NCBI RefSeq assembly: GCF_014212055.1
Contig: NZ_JACJVO010000003.1
Location: forward strand, 62,001-126,000
Origin: Cohnella zeiphila
GTDB lineage: Bacteria; Bacillota; Bacilli; Paenibacillales; Paenibacillaceae
DNA length: 64,000 bases
Direction of reading: 5' to 3'
A program made the translations under genes and the position numbers. Positions 43,328 to 52,165 of the stretch are shown here, piece after piece; within the stretch, counting starts at the first letter, position 1, and each line of letters starts with the position of its first letter. The notes under the pieces are model-generated. The model was not told the DNA's origin and did no database searches. It saw only the letters and a program-made list of their open reading frames with translations.

Positions 43328-45013
43328 ATGGTTTCACGCAACGGAATAAAGAGCAAGAGCGCGGCCGCTTTGGGTCTCGCTCTGCTTATGGCGGGCATGA
43401 CGGCCTGTTCCTCCGGGGGCGGCAACAACGCCGATTCGGCTTCGTCGGCTTCGGCTTCCAACGCCGACGCCGGCGGAAGCGGATCCAATTCGTTCAAGCT
43501 CTGGCTCGGCTGGACCGCCACGGTCAACAACGACAGCATGGTGCAGGCGTATTGGCGGGAGCACGAACCGAACGTTGACGTAAAGCTGGAAGCGACGCAG
43601 GGAGATGCTCTGACGGCGCTGAACTTGAAGCTGAACGCGGGCGGCTTCGACGACGCGGCCGTATTCGGCCGCAACGAGAGCATCGATTCCGCGATGACCC
43701 GCTCGGGCAAGGTGCTGCCGGTCGAGCAATATTTCAATATGCCCGACAAGTATCCGGGCCTGGCCTCCATTCCGAAGGAATATCTCGATGCGATGAAGGA
43801 CAAGGACGGTCACATCTGGTCGATTCCGACCTGGTTCGATCAGAACCCCGACGATCCGTGGCCGGGCTGGGCGTCTCTGGGCTGGTTCGTGCGTACGGAC
43901 GTGCTGGAGAAAACCGGCATGACGAAGGATGACCTGAAGACGATCGACGGCGTGGAGAAATTTTTGAAAGCGGCATCTCAGCAGACGGATGAAGCAGGCA
44001 ACAAGCTGATTCCGCTCGACTTCCTCTCGGATGCGAACGACGAGAACGTCATTCTGAGCACGTTCGGGGTATCGACGGCTACGGCCGGCGGCGTCATTCC
44101 GGTCGAGAAGAAGGGCGACGGCTATCAGTTCATCTACGACGATCCGCAGTACAAGGCGGCTTATCAATGGATGAACAAGATGTACCGCGAAAATCTGCTG
44201 GACCACGAATCCGTCACCGACAAGGCGGAGCGCTACAAGGAGAAAGTCAAGTCCGGACGCATCGCGATGAACGCCGGCGGCTTCTTCAACATGGACGCCC
44301 ACTCGTGGGAGATTCTCGACGGCCCGACGGCGCCGCCGTGGTTCTATGACACGATCCCGTACCCGCAAGTGCCGGGAGTCGATCATGTCGGCATCAATCA
44401 GATCGTGAATCCGTTCCCGCAAGACGACGTGTACATCAGCAAGGACACGAAGAATCTGGACGCGATCCTCAAATTCCTGGACTACACGCTGCAGCCGAAG
44501 CCGGAGCAGCAGATGGTCGTCACCGACGGACCTCCCGGGGTATTCTGGGATTGGGCGGACCAGCCGCTCGGCAAGTGGAAATACGTCGATGCCAACTACC
44601 AGACGCCTCACGATTCCGGAGACGCGGCGAAGAAGGCGAGCACGACGCCGGAATTGTTCCAGCTTTCTTCTTACAGCAACAAGTGGTATCCGTGGTGGGA
44701 GACCGCCGTCACCTCGCCGAAGGGCAAGCAGAAGACGATCGATTTCTCCCAGCAGATCGGCGTAATGGGCACGACTCGCGTCTCCGAGCCGTACGACATG
44801 GTGCAGGCGAAACCCGGCGGCCTTTGGGAGAAGTATTTGCCCGAGCTGGAGAACGTGCGCAAGGAATACAAGGCGAAGCTTATCATGGCGAAGGACGACA
44901 AGCAGTTCGAGTCGGCTTGGAACGATTTCCAATCCGCTCTGGAGAAGCGCGCCCATTGGAGCGAGCTGAAGCAGGAATGGAACGAGACGCTGCAGGAACA
45001 GACGAAGTCCTGA
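43328..45013 (+). CDS. Extracellular sugar-binding lipoprotein of the alpha-galactoside importer
   Basis: A 561-aa solute-binding protein. The signal MVSRNGIKSKSAAALGLALLMAGMTAC ends in a lipobox Cys near residue 27, followed by a Ser/Asn/Gly spacer of about 30 residues. The mature domain opens with FKLWLGWTATVNNDSMVQAYW and contains GGFDDAAVFGRNES, which fits the large LplA/LipO-type binding proteins. AAAGGGG is nine bases before the ATG at 43328; a GTG at 43310 is in frame but poorly placed. Operon position gives its role as the capture subunit for the two permeases; the sugar is inferred from the flanking alpha-galactosidases. Confidence 0.92.
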   Translation: MVSRNGIKSKSAAALGLALLMAGMTACSSGGGNNADSASSASASNADAGGSGSNSFKLWLGWTATVNNDSMVQAYWREHEPNVDVKLEATQGDALTALNLKLNAGGFDDAAVFGRNESIDSAMTRSGKVLPVEQYFNMPDKYPGLASIPKEYLDAMKDKDGHIWSIPTWFDQNPDDPWPGWASLGWFVRTDVLEKTGMTKDDLKTIDGVEKFLKAASQQTDEAGNKLIPLDFLSDANDENVILSTFGVSTATAGGVIPVEKKGDGYQFIYDDPQYKAAYQWMNKMYRENLLDHESVTDKAERYKEKVKSGRIAMNAGGFFNMDAHSWEILDGPTAPPWFYDTIPYPQVPGVDHVGINQIVNPFPQDDVYISKDTKNLDAILKFLDYTLQPKPEQQMVVTDGPPGVFWDWADQPLGKWKYVDANYQTPHDSGDAAKKASTTPELFQLSSYSNKWYPWWETAVTSPKGKQKTIDFSQQIGVMGTTRVSEPYDMVQAKPGGLWEKYLPELENVRKEYKAKLIMAKDDKQFESAWNDFQSALEKRAHWSELKQEWNETLQEQTKS

Positions 45014-45038
45014 TCGTCCGCTCCGCAATCGGACAAAG

Positions 45039-45070
45039 GGGAAGCCGCCAGAAACGGGGGCTTCCCTTCC
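45039..45070 (+). terminator. Weak hairpin between lipoprotein and kinase genes
   Basis: GGGAAGCC (45039-45046) pairs with GGCTTCCC (45059-45066), followed by TTCCC and not a T-run. It may partly end or stabilise the abundant importer mRNA while letting some transcript reach the kinase pair. TATACT at 45111-45116 could restart transcription. Confidence 0.4.
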
Positions 45071-45143
45071 CGCCGTTTCAGCGGCGTCGAAGGCGGCGCG
45101 ACGCGTGTGATATACTCCGGGTATGCGAAAGGAGTATCCGATC

Positions 45144-46979
45144 TTGCGACTTCTAGAGAAAACCATCATCGGCTTTACCCGCAAGATGAATCTGCGCAGC
45201 AAAATCCTGGTGCTCTACGGTCTGATTCTGCTGCTGCCGACGCTGGCTCTCGGCAGCGGGGCCGTTTATCTGGTCATCCGCAGCTTTACCCAGAGCTTTC
45301 TCGCCACCGAGGACCAAGCGGTTACGCAGACCGCCCAGAACGTCGACTTCAGCAAGCAAAGCTACGATCTGCTCGCGATCCGGACGGCGACGGACGGCGA
45401 ACTCATCGCCCGGCTCGGGCGGGAATACGACGACGAGTCCGAAGTCGTGGACACGGTGAATTACGTCGACCGGACGTTCCTCATTACCAGCAAGTATTTG
45501 CCCGGGATCGCGGATTTTCGAATCTATCATACGAACGATACGCTCGTTCAGGACGGACAGCTGCTGTGGAGGCCGGAAGCGCACCGTTTGGTGGCGGGGA
45601 TGGACGAGAGCGCCTGGTTCAAAGCGGCGACGGACTCCGACCAGACGCTTCTCTGGAGCAACGCGCCCGACAATCCCAAGCAGAACGTCATTACGCGCAA
45701 AATCATCAGCCCCAACGGCAGCCTCCTCGGCTTGGTCTATATATTGCTCAATTACGACGCGGTATTCGGCGAGATGCTCGACCATCCGTTTAACGGCAGG
45801 GGCAGCTTGTACATCGTGGACGACGAGCAGCGAATTCTGGCGGCATCCAACCCGTCCAGCATCGGCAAGCGCATTCTGGTGAAAGACGAGCTCGCCCTCG
45901 AACAGAACGAGTCCTCTCCGCCCGCCTCCGGAGAGAGCGCGACGGGAAGCGGGGACGACGATGTGCTGGACCTGACCCAGAACAAGGAGCTGCAGATCGT
46001 CAAGCCGCTGTCGTCCGGCTGGCATGTCGTCGCCGTGATTCACATGAAGTACCTGGACCGCCAGAACCGGCTGATTCTGCTGCTGATCGTCGGGATCACG
46101 GGCTTTTTCCTGCTGCTGTCCGTCTCGCTCATGCTGACCATCGTCAAAAACATCGTCTGGCGCATCCACAAGCTGGGCACCCGGATGAGCGACGTGGCCA
46201 GCGGGGAATTCGAAGTGGCGGTCCGCAGCCAGGGGAAGGACGAGCTGGGCGAATTGGAGAACGTCTTCAATTCGATGACGGAGCGGCTCGGCAAGCTGGT
46301 GGAAGACATCACGAAAGCCGGCATGCTGGAGAAGGAGCAGGCGTTCAAAGCGCTGCAGGCGCAGATCAATCCTCACTTCATCTATAATTCGCTCGGTCTG
46401 CTTCGCTGGCGGGCGCTGGATGCGCAGGACGACGAGCAGATCCGGATCATCGACGCGCTCACGACATTCTACCGCCTGACGCTGAACAATCAGATCAACG
46501 TCATCCGAATCCGGGATGAGCTGGAGCACGTGAAAGCGTACCTGGAGATCTGCCAGTTCCGCTATCCCGATCGGGTACGCGTAGAGTGGGAGGTCGACGA
46601 CGCCGCGCTGGATTTCTACACGATCAAGACGGTGCTGCAGCCGATCGTGGAGAATTGCTATCAGCACGGAGCCATTACGCGCCGTAAAGGGTCCTTGATC
46701 CGGATCTCCGTTTTCAAGGAAGAGGAACGAATCCGGATGTCCGTGTACGATAACGGGCAAGGGATCTCCCGGGAGCTGCTCCGGTCGATGGAGCAGGGCA
46801 CTTACGTCGGCAAAGGCACGGGCAACGGCTTCGGGGTGTCCAACATCAAGGACCGGCTGGCGCTATATTTCGGCGACGAGGCCAGCTTTGCCGTCGACAG
46901 CGAGGCGGGCGAGTGGACGCGGGTGACGATCGAATTTCCGGCCAGCTTCGCGGAGCCGGCGATGAGGAGGGAACGGTAA
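45144..46979 (+). CDS. YesM-type sensor histidine kinase
   Basis: A 611-aa membrane kinase. TM1 lies at ~16-45, an extracellular cache-like domain at ~46-305, TM2 (LILLLIVGITGFFLLLSVSLMLTI) at ~311-335, then a HAMP-type linker with EFEVAVRSQGKDELGELENVFNSM. The LytS-type kinase region has His411 in QAQINPHFIYNSLGLL, and the ATPase includes LQPIVENCYQHG, VYDNGQGIS and GNGFGVSNIKDRL. I choose TTG 45144 because AAAGGAG (45128-45134) is nine bases away; the in-frame ATG at 45123 lacks a site and sits where TATACT would start transcription. It precedes its response regulator by one base and lies inside the importer operon, so it probably senses the imported sugar or its binding protein. Confidence 0.92.
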   Translation: MRLLEKTIIGFTRKMNLRSKILVLYGLILLLPTLALGSGAVYLVIRSFTQSFLATEDQAVTQTAQNVDFSKQSYDLLAIRTATDGELIARLGREYDDESEVVDTVNYVDRTFLITSKYLPGIADFRIYHTNDTLVQDGQLLWRPEAHRLVAGMDESAWFKAATDSDQTLLWSNAPDNPKQNVITRKIISPNGSLLGLVYILLNYDAVFGEMLDHPFNGRGSLYIVDDEQRILAASNPSSIGKRILVKDELALEQNESSPPASGESATGSGDDDVLDLTQNKELQIVKPLSSGWHVVAVIHMKYLDRQNRLILLLIVGITGFFLLLSVSLMLTIVKNIVWRIHKLGTRMSDVASGEFEVAVRSQGKDELGELENVFNSMTERLGKLVEDITKAGMLEKEQAFKALQAQINPHFIYNSLGLLRWRALDAQDDEQIRIIDALTTFYRLTLNNQINVIRIRDELEHVKAYLEICQFRYPDRVRVEWEVDDAALDFYTIKTVLQPIVENCYQHGAITRRKGSLIRISVFKEEERIRMSVYDNGQGISRELLRSMEQGTYVGKGTGNGFGVSNIKDRLALYFGDEASFAVDSEAGEWTRVTIEFPASFAEPAMRRER

Positions 46980-46980
46980 A

Positions 46981-48591
46981 TTGCTCAAGGTGCTCATTGT
47001 CGATGACGAGCCCTCCCATATTCAGGGATTGGTTCGCCACATTCGTTGGGCGGAGCTCGGCTACGATCCGCCGGTCACGAGCGAATCGGCCGAAGAGGCC
47101 GTGGAAATGCTGCGCGAAACGGAGTTCGACGTCCTGATCTCCGACGTGTCGATGCCCGGCATGAACGGCATCGAATTGGTAGACCGGGCCAAGCAGCTTC
47201 ATCCGCACATTCAGGTGCTCATGATCAGCGGCTATAACGAATTCGAGTTCGTACAGGACGCCATTCACGTCGGCGCGCAAGCCTACGTGCTGAAGCCGCT
47301 TAAGCTGGAAGAAGTCGGCGCCCGGCTGACGGCCTTTCGGGCGACGATCGAAAAAAGGCGGCAGGTGGTGGAGCAGACCAGCGAGCTGGAGAAAAAAGTG
47401 TCGGGCAGCCTGAAGCTCGTCAAGGAGCGCTTCGTCCACGACCTGATCGCGGAGATGCCGCCGACGGGCGAACTGCTCGCTTCCTGGAGCGAGCTGCTGG
47501 AGCTGCCGGACATCGAGCGGGGGTTCCAAGCGATCGTGTTCGGCCTGGATTCTTTCGGCTCGGCGGGCCGGGAGGCGAAGGAGCGGGTACTGCTGGGCAG
47601 TGGCTTCAAGCAGACGGTGGAGGTCGCCCTGTCGGACCTGGAGAAGGCGTACCTGGCGCAGACGAGCCCGGACGAGGTCGTCGCGCTGCATGTCAATCCG
47701 ACTTCGGAAGAGCAGGCGAAGCTGGAGAAGCAGCTGATCTTCGTGCAGGGAATGATGCGCGACCGCTTCGGCGTTCAAGTCACGATCGGCTGCAGCCGCA
47801 TCGCCGCAAACTGGGAGGATGCCGCGCTCATTTATAAGGAGACCAAGTTCGCGATGGCCAAGGCGCGGCTGGTGGAGGACGGGCAGATCGTCCGCTACGA
47901 CGGCGGCGATTCCAGCGAATTCAAGGACTATCGTCTTCGCGAAGAGTGGATGCCGAACATCGTGCGGCTCATGGAAGAAGGAGATTCCGCGAAGGTCGGC
48001 GATTACCTGAACCGAATCCTGGACCTGCTGCTATCGCAGGAACCTGTCTCCTTCTCCTACATGCAGGCGTTCGGCATGAGCTTTCTGAGCGAGCTGATCC
48101 GCACCTTGAAGTGGAAAGACGCGCCGGAAGGCGAGATCAACATCCTTATGTGGCGCCGCATGTTGGACTGCGGCAGCACCGGGCAGATCGTCGAGCTGCT
48201 CGTCGAGTATGTGGACCGTTATATGCGAATCGAGAAGAAGGACAAGCTTCATCAGCAGCATCACCTGATTCGCACGATCGCCGATTTTATCGGGGAGCGG
48301 CTTCAGGAGAGCTGGACGGTCAAGCAGCTGGCCGAGCAGTTCGGATTGAACGCCAGTTACTTGAGCGTGCTGTTCAAACGCGAGATGGGCAAGACGATCT
48401 CGGAATTCGTGCAGGAGACCCGCATCCAGCGGGCGATTCAATTGCTTCAGGACCCGAACATCAAAGTGTACGAGGTGGCGGACCGGGTCGGCATCCAGAC
48501 GACGGCGTACTTCACGTACCTGTTCAAGAAGCTGGTCGGCAGCACGCCGCAGGAATATCGCGACCATCGGTATGATGCGGACGGAGATTGA
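46981..48591 (+). CDS. YesN-type response regulator with AraC DNA-binding domain
   Basis: A 536-aa regulator. The receiver (1-120) has Asp9/Asp10 (KVLIVDDE), phospho-acceptor Asp55 in VLISDVSMPGMNG and Lys105 in YVLKPLKL. A long middle region (~125-430) is typical of the YesN group. The C-terminal AraC-type pair is VKQLAEQFGLNASYLSVLFKREMG and VYEVADRVGIQTTAYFTYLFKKLVG, ending STPQEYR. The TTG start follows GAGGAGGGAA. It is cotranscribed with the kinase and is the best candidate to bind the repeated sites at 38079-38119 and 41369-41408, switching on the secreted galactosidase and the importer. Confidence 0.93.
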   Translation: MLKVLIVDDEPSHIQGLVRHIRWAELGYDPPVTSESAEEAVEMLRETEFDVLISDVSMPGMNGIELVDRAKQLHPHIQVLMISGYNEFEFVQDAIHVGAQAYVLKPLKLEEVGARLTAFRATIEKRRQVVEQTSELEKKVSGSLKLVKERFVHDLIAEMPPTGELLASWSELLELPDIERGFQAIVFGLDSFGSAGREAKERVLLGSGFKQTVEVALSDLEKAYLAQTSPDEVVALHVNPTSEEQAKLEKQLIFVQGMMRDRFGVQVTIGCSRIAANWEDAALIYKETKFAMAKARLVEDGQIVRYDGGDSSEFKDYRLREEWMPNIVRLMEEGDSAKVGDYLNRILDLLLSQEPVSFSYMQAFGMSFLSELIRTLKWKDAPEGEINILMWRRMLDCGSTGQIVELLVEYVDRYMRIEKKDKLHQQHHLIRTIADFIGERLQESWTVKQLAEQFGLNASYLSVLFKREMGKTISEFVQETRIQRAIQLLQDPNIKVYEVADRVGIQTTAYFTYLFKKLVGSTPQEYRDHRYDADGD

Positions 48592-48640
48592 ACGCCGGAC
48601 GGCGGAAAGATCAACAAGACAAAGCGGAGGATTGGCGCTC

Positions 48641-50737
48641 ATGACCATCGGGATTTGGGAGAATCAGCGGTTGTTCGAGATTCGCACCGAACGAACTTCT
48701 TATGTATTCGGGATCAACGAAAAGGGTACGGTGCAGCACTTGTATTGGGGGGAACCGGTGGAAGCGGCGGAGCTGGCCTCGCTGCTGCGGGCCCGAGCGC
48801 ACAGCTCCTTCGACATGGAGATCGACCGGGAGACGGAGGAGTTCGGAGGCTGGGGCGGCGCCCATTACGCGGAGCCCGGGCTGAAGGTCGCCTTCGGCGA
48901 CGGGGTCCGCGATTTGAAGCTGGATTATGCAGGCTATGAAAAGAACGGCGACGACGAATTGACGATCCGCCTCGCGGATCGGCACTACGCCTTTCGCATC
49001 GACGTCCGCTATAAGGTGCGGCCCGAATATGACCTGATCGAGCGGCACGTCGTCGTTCGCAACGGCGAGAAGCTTCCGGTGCGGATCGACCAGGCGATGG
49101 CCGCGGTCTGGTCCGTCCAGGGACTGCCGGAGTACCGGATGACGCATGTGACCGGACGCTGGGCGGGCGAGTACCAGCTGCGCAGAACGGTCTTGTCCGA
49201 AGGCAAGAAAACGATCGAATCGCGCCGCGGCTTCACCGGCCCGCACGCCAATCCGTGGTTCGCCATCGACGACGGAGAAGCGGGAGAGCGGGGAGGAAGG
49301 GTCTGGTTCGGCGCGCTCGCCTGGAGCGGCAACTGGAAGATCGTCGCGGAGAAAACGACATACGGCCACGTCCGCATCGCGGGCGGAGTGAACGACTTCG
49401 ACGGCGCGTTCCTGCTCGGGCCAGGCGAAAGCTATACATCGCCGGTCTTCGTCGGCGGGTTCACCGCGTCGGGCTTCGGCGCGATGAGCCGTCTGCTGCA
49501 CCGGTACGAACGCGATTGCGTTCTTCCGTCGAGCCGGCCGCGCAAGGTGCTGTACAACTCGTGGGAAGCGACCGAATTCGACGTTCGCGCCGATGAGCAG
49601 ATCAAGCTGGCGCGCCGCGCCGCGCAGCTCGGCGTAGAGCGGTTCGTCGTCGACGACGGCTGGTTCGGCGCCCGGAACAGCGACCGGGCGGGCTTGGGCG
49701 ATTGGCACGTCAACCCGGCCAAGTTCCCGAACGGCCTGCAGGAGCTGATCGGCGAGGTGCAGGCGCTCGGCATGGAATTCGGTCTCTGGGTGGAGCCGGA
49801 ATCGGTCAACCCGGACAGCGATCTGTACCGCGCGCATCCGGAGTGGATCTATCAATTTCCCACGCGGGAAGGAACGCAGCTGCGCAATCAATATTTGCTG
49901 AATCTAGGCCTTCCCGAAGTGAAGGCGTTCGTGCTCGATTTTATGACCGAACTGCTGTCGACGTACGAGATCAAGTTCATCAAGTGGGACATGAACCGCA
50001 CCGTCACCGAGCCGGGTGCGCCCGAATCCGCGGGGCCGGTCTGGCAGAAGCACGTGGACCATCTGTACGCGATCTGGGCGGAGCTGCGCGCCCGGTTCCC
50101 CGACGTGGAATTCGAGACATGCGCCGGAGGCGGCAGCCGGATCGATCTCGGCATGCTGCGCTTCGCCGACCAGGCCTGGATCAGCGACAATACCGACGCG
50201 CGCGACCGGCTCGCCATGCAGGAAGGATTCTCTTACGTATACAGCCCTTCCGTCATGATGTGCTGGGTGACGGAATCGCCGAACGGCTTCAACGGCCGCA
50301 GCCTGCCGCTCTCCTACCGCTTCCACAGTTCGATGATGGGCGGTCTCGGCATCGGCGCGAACATAGCCAAGTGGACGGGCGAGGAGATGGAGGAAGCCCG
50401 CGGTTTCGTGGCGCTCTACAAGGAGATACGTCATCTCGTCACGGAAGGGGAGCTGTTCCGCCTCGAACCGATGGGCCGCTCCAACGCGGCGGCTTATCAA
50501 TACGTCGGCCGCGACGCGGCGGAAGCCGTCGTATTCGCCTTCCTGCACTCGCAGCACTTCGGCTCGGAGGTTCGGCGCGTGCGCCTGCAGGGGCTGCGGC
50601 CGGAGGCCGAGTACGAAGTCCGTCAGGACGGCGCCGAGCCGATCGTCCTGCACGGCTCGACGCTGATAAACGCCGGTTATCCGCTGACGCTTCGCGGAGA
50701 TTACGGCAGCACGCTGCTGCGGCTGCGGATTCGCTGA
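48641..50737 (+). CDS. Alpha-galactosidase, glycoside hydrolase family 36, intracellular
   Basis: A 698-aa enzyme that releases alpha-galactose from raffinose-type or galactomannan-derived oligosaccharides. The N-terminal beta-supersandwich spans ~1-300. The barrel starts with VLYNSWEATEFDV and FVVDDGWFG. Nucleophile Asp450 lies in FIKWDMNR, the family signature, and the acid/base Asp516 in WISDNTDARDR; CAGGGSR near 494-500 and GPVWQKHVDHLY are also typical of GH36. A beta domain closes the protein. There is no signal peptide, so it acts after import. GGAGG is ten bases before the ATG at 48641. It is the last gene of the importer/two-component operon. Confidence 0.94.
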   Translation: MTIGIWENQRLFEIRTERTSYVFGINEKGTVQHLYWGEPVEAAELASLLRARAHSSFDMEIDRETEEFGGWGGAHYAEPGLKVAFGDGVRDLKLDYAGYEKNGDDELTIRLADRHYAFRIDVRYKVRPEYDLIERHVVVRNGEKLPVRIDQAMAAVWSVQGLPEYRMTHVTGRWAGEYQLRRTVLSEGKKTIESRRGFTGPHANPWFAIDDGEAGERGGRVWFGALAWSGNWKIVAEKTTYGHVRIAGGVNDFDGAFLLGPGESYTSPVFVGGFTASGFGAMSRLLHRYERDCVLPSSRPRKVLYNSWEATEFDVRADEQIKLARRAAQLGVERFVVDDGWFGARNSDRAGLGDWHVNPAKFPNGLQELIGEVQALGMEFGLWVEPESVNPDSDLYRAHPEWIYQFPTREGTQLRNQYLLNLGLPEVKAFVLDFMTELLSTYEIKFIKWDMNRTVTEPGAPESAGPVWQKHVDHLYAIWAELRARFPDVEFETCAGGGSRIDLGMLRFADQAWISDNTDARDRLAMQEGFSYVYSPSVMMCWVTESPNGFNGRSLPLSYRFHSSMMGGLGIGANIAKWTGEEMEEARGFVALYKEIRHLVTEGELFRLEPMGRSNAAAYQYVGRDAAEAVVFAFLHSQHFGSEVRRVRLQGLRPEAEYEVRQDGAEPIVLHGSTLINAGYPLTLRGDYGSTLLRLRIR

Positions 50738-50849
50738 CGAATCGGCGGAATGAAAGATATAGATTTTGCAAGTGTACCGATAACGGTTGAAAGCTTGCGT
50801 ATGGATATACCGATATCCCTTGCGCGGCGAGAATAACTCCTATCATACG

Positions 50850-50909
50850 GGCTGAAAAGAAGGTTGCCAATGGCGTAAGCGTGGCGATCTGTCTAGTTCA
50901 GCCTTTTTT
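50850..50909 (+). terminator. Terminator after GH36 gene, possibly a ~60-nt small RNA
   Basis: GGCTGAA (50850-50856) pairs with TTCAGCC (50897-50903), followed by six Ts; a nested pairing GCCA/TGGC lies inside. A promoter-like TTGCGC (50819-50824), 16 bases and TATCAT (50841-50846) would start an RNA at about 50852, so the unit may be an independent transcript. The rest of 50738-51125 holds short inverted repeats (GGATAT/ATATCC at 50803-50818) and no gene that I can support. Confidence 0.55.
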
Positions 50910-51125
50910 GTGTACCCTTTAAGCTCTGAAATAGCGCTATAGGCTGCGCTAAGCGCATGCAGCGTATTAGGAATGAAAGGAGCCGCTGCAATGCAAGCAT
51001 GCCGGGTTCTTGCAGGCGTTCTCCTTGCTCCACGCGTCAATGACGCCCTTGAGCCATTCGGTCCGGAGATAGATCCGAGGGGCCGAATGAGCTCCCGATG
51101 CGATGATTTGCCTAATTCCGTCCTT

Positions 51126-51800
51126 TCATTCGCGTTTGTGCCCCAACTTGGAAGATTCGGCAACGAGCGGTTCAGGACCCTGGTGCTTCTTCAATCCGGC
51201 CGCATACAACGGACCGTGCACCAGAATGGTTGTCAGGATGCGCGCCATTTCCTCGGGCGACTCTTTCCTGCCGCTCTCCAGCCATTGTTGAACCACGCCG
51301 AAGTGCGCCGATCCCACATATGTAGCAAAATACGGGGGCGGAACGAGGCATTCTTCTTCATGGATCAGCACGTCCGGACGATTCCCCAGCATCGTCTCCC
51401 GAAAAAAATCTTTGAACCGGGTCTGGAACGTCATGTCTCCCTTTGTTCCCAATGCCGCTTTCATGAATCGGCTGTGCTCGTTCAGGAACTCGAAGATGGC
51501 TATAACGAGCGGATAAATCGCCAATCGGGGCGGCGAATGCTGCAACTCCGATGTAACCGACGGGATTGTCTTCTTCACAAGTTTGGACAGCCGGACCATG
51601 ATCTCTTCTTCGCACTTGGTCATCAGGTCGTATTTGTCCTGATAGTGAGCGTAGAACGTGCCGCGGTTGATTCTGGCCCGCGACGTAATGTCTTTGACTG
51701 TCATCGCTTCGAACCCTTTCTCTTCGATCAATTCCACCAGCGCATCCCGAATCGCCTGTTGGGTGCGGACCACCCGCAGATCGGTCGTGTTCCCGCTCAT
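51126..51800 (-). CDS. TetR-family transcriptional regulator
   Basis: A 224-aa repressor-type protein. Residues ~10-60 form the TetR helix-turn-helix (RVVRTQQAIRDALVELIEEKG, then MTVKDITSRARINRGTFYAHYQDKYDL), the best conserved part of the family. The C-terminal ~150 residues are helical and diverged, with the EFLNEHSRFMKAALG pattern seen in many Firmicute TetR proteins. I start at the ATG at 51800 because GAGGGG lies about eight bases upstream; an ATG at 51839 is in frame. It is divergent from the two giant SLH-protein genes, but the gap is 361 bases and no target is obvious. Confidence 0.88.
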   Translation of the reverse strand: MSGNTTDLRVVRTQQAIRDALVELIEEKGFEAMTVKDITSRARINRGTFYAHYQDKYDLMTKCEEEIMVRLSKLVKKTIPSVTSELQHSPPRLAIYPLVIAIFEFLNEHSRFMKAALGTKGDMTFQTRFKDFFRETMLGNRPDVLIHEEECLVPPPYFATYVGSAHFGVVQQWLESGRKESPEEMARILTTILVHGPLYAAGLKKHQGPEPLVAESSKLGHKRE

Positions 51801-51850
51801 CCGAATCCCCTCGATCTTCCTGAAAATTTTATCCGACACCCTGATCCGGT

Positions 51851-51937
51851 GTGTTCATTAACCGACACATCCGCCATGTTTGCTCATTGAAGCCTCGCTT
51901 GCCCCGGCATCATAATAATCCACAAGGTGTTCACTAA
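51851..51937. promoter_or_regulatory. Repeated words upstream of the TetR gene (operator candidate)
   Basis: GTGTTCATTAA (51851-51861) and GTGTTCACTAA (51927-51937) are 11-base direct repeats with one mismatch, 76 bases apart, in the TetR promoter region. ACACC/GGTGT (about 51836-51852) is a short inverted repeat overlapping the first. Either could be the regulator's own binding site. I see nothing else in this gap except the small ORF at 52037. Confidence 0.3.
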
Positions 51938-52036
51938 ATTATAAATCCACAGTCGGGGGGGCGCCAAGGTCAGAAAAACACTCGAACCGGATCTTCGCCA
52001 AAGTCAAGCGAATGCGAGGCCCCATATAGAGGAGAT

Positions 52037-52165
52037 ATGGCGAAATCAAACGATCGGCGGATAGCGTGGCCGTCGGCGGAAAAGGAACGGAACCTCAACC
52101 GACGGATCGCGGCAGGCCGCACGTTCTGTTCCTGCAGACCGGATTACAAGAATGGAGGAGAATGA
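52037..52165 (+). CDS. Possible 42-codon leader ORF coupled to the NHL-SLH gene
   Basis: An ATG at 52037 preceded by GAGGAG opens a 42-codon frame (MAKSNDRRIAWPSAEKE...YKNGGE). Its TGA at 52163-52165 overlaps the ATG at 52162 (ATGA) and touches the ATG at 52165 of the large SLH gene. The GAGGAG-to-ATG spacing is only two bases, so initiation may be poor. The peptide is basic, has no membrane segment and matches nothing I recognise. It may act only to couple ribosomes onto the SLH gene, or be chance. Confidence 0.3.
   Translation: MAKSNDRRIAWPSAEKERNLNRRIAAGRTFCSCRPDYKNGGE

Noticed and set aside
50970..51125. Open frame continuing about 50 codons past the TetR stop codon
   Set aside because: It lacks a start and would need stop-codon readthrough; an open stretch of this size is not surprising in GC-rich DNA and I recognise no domain.
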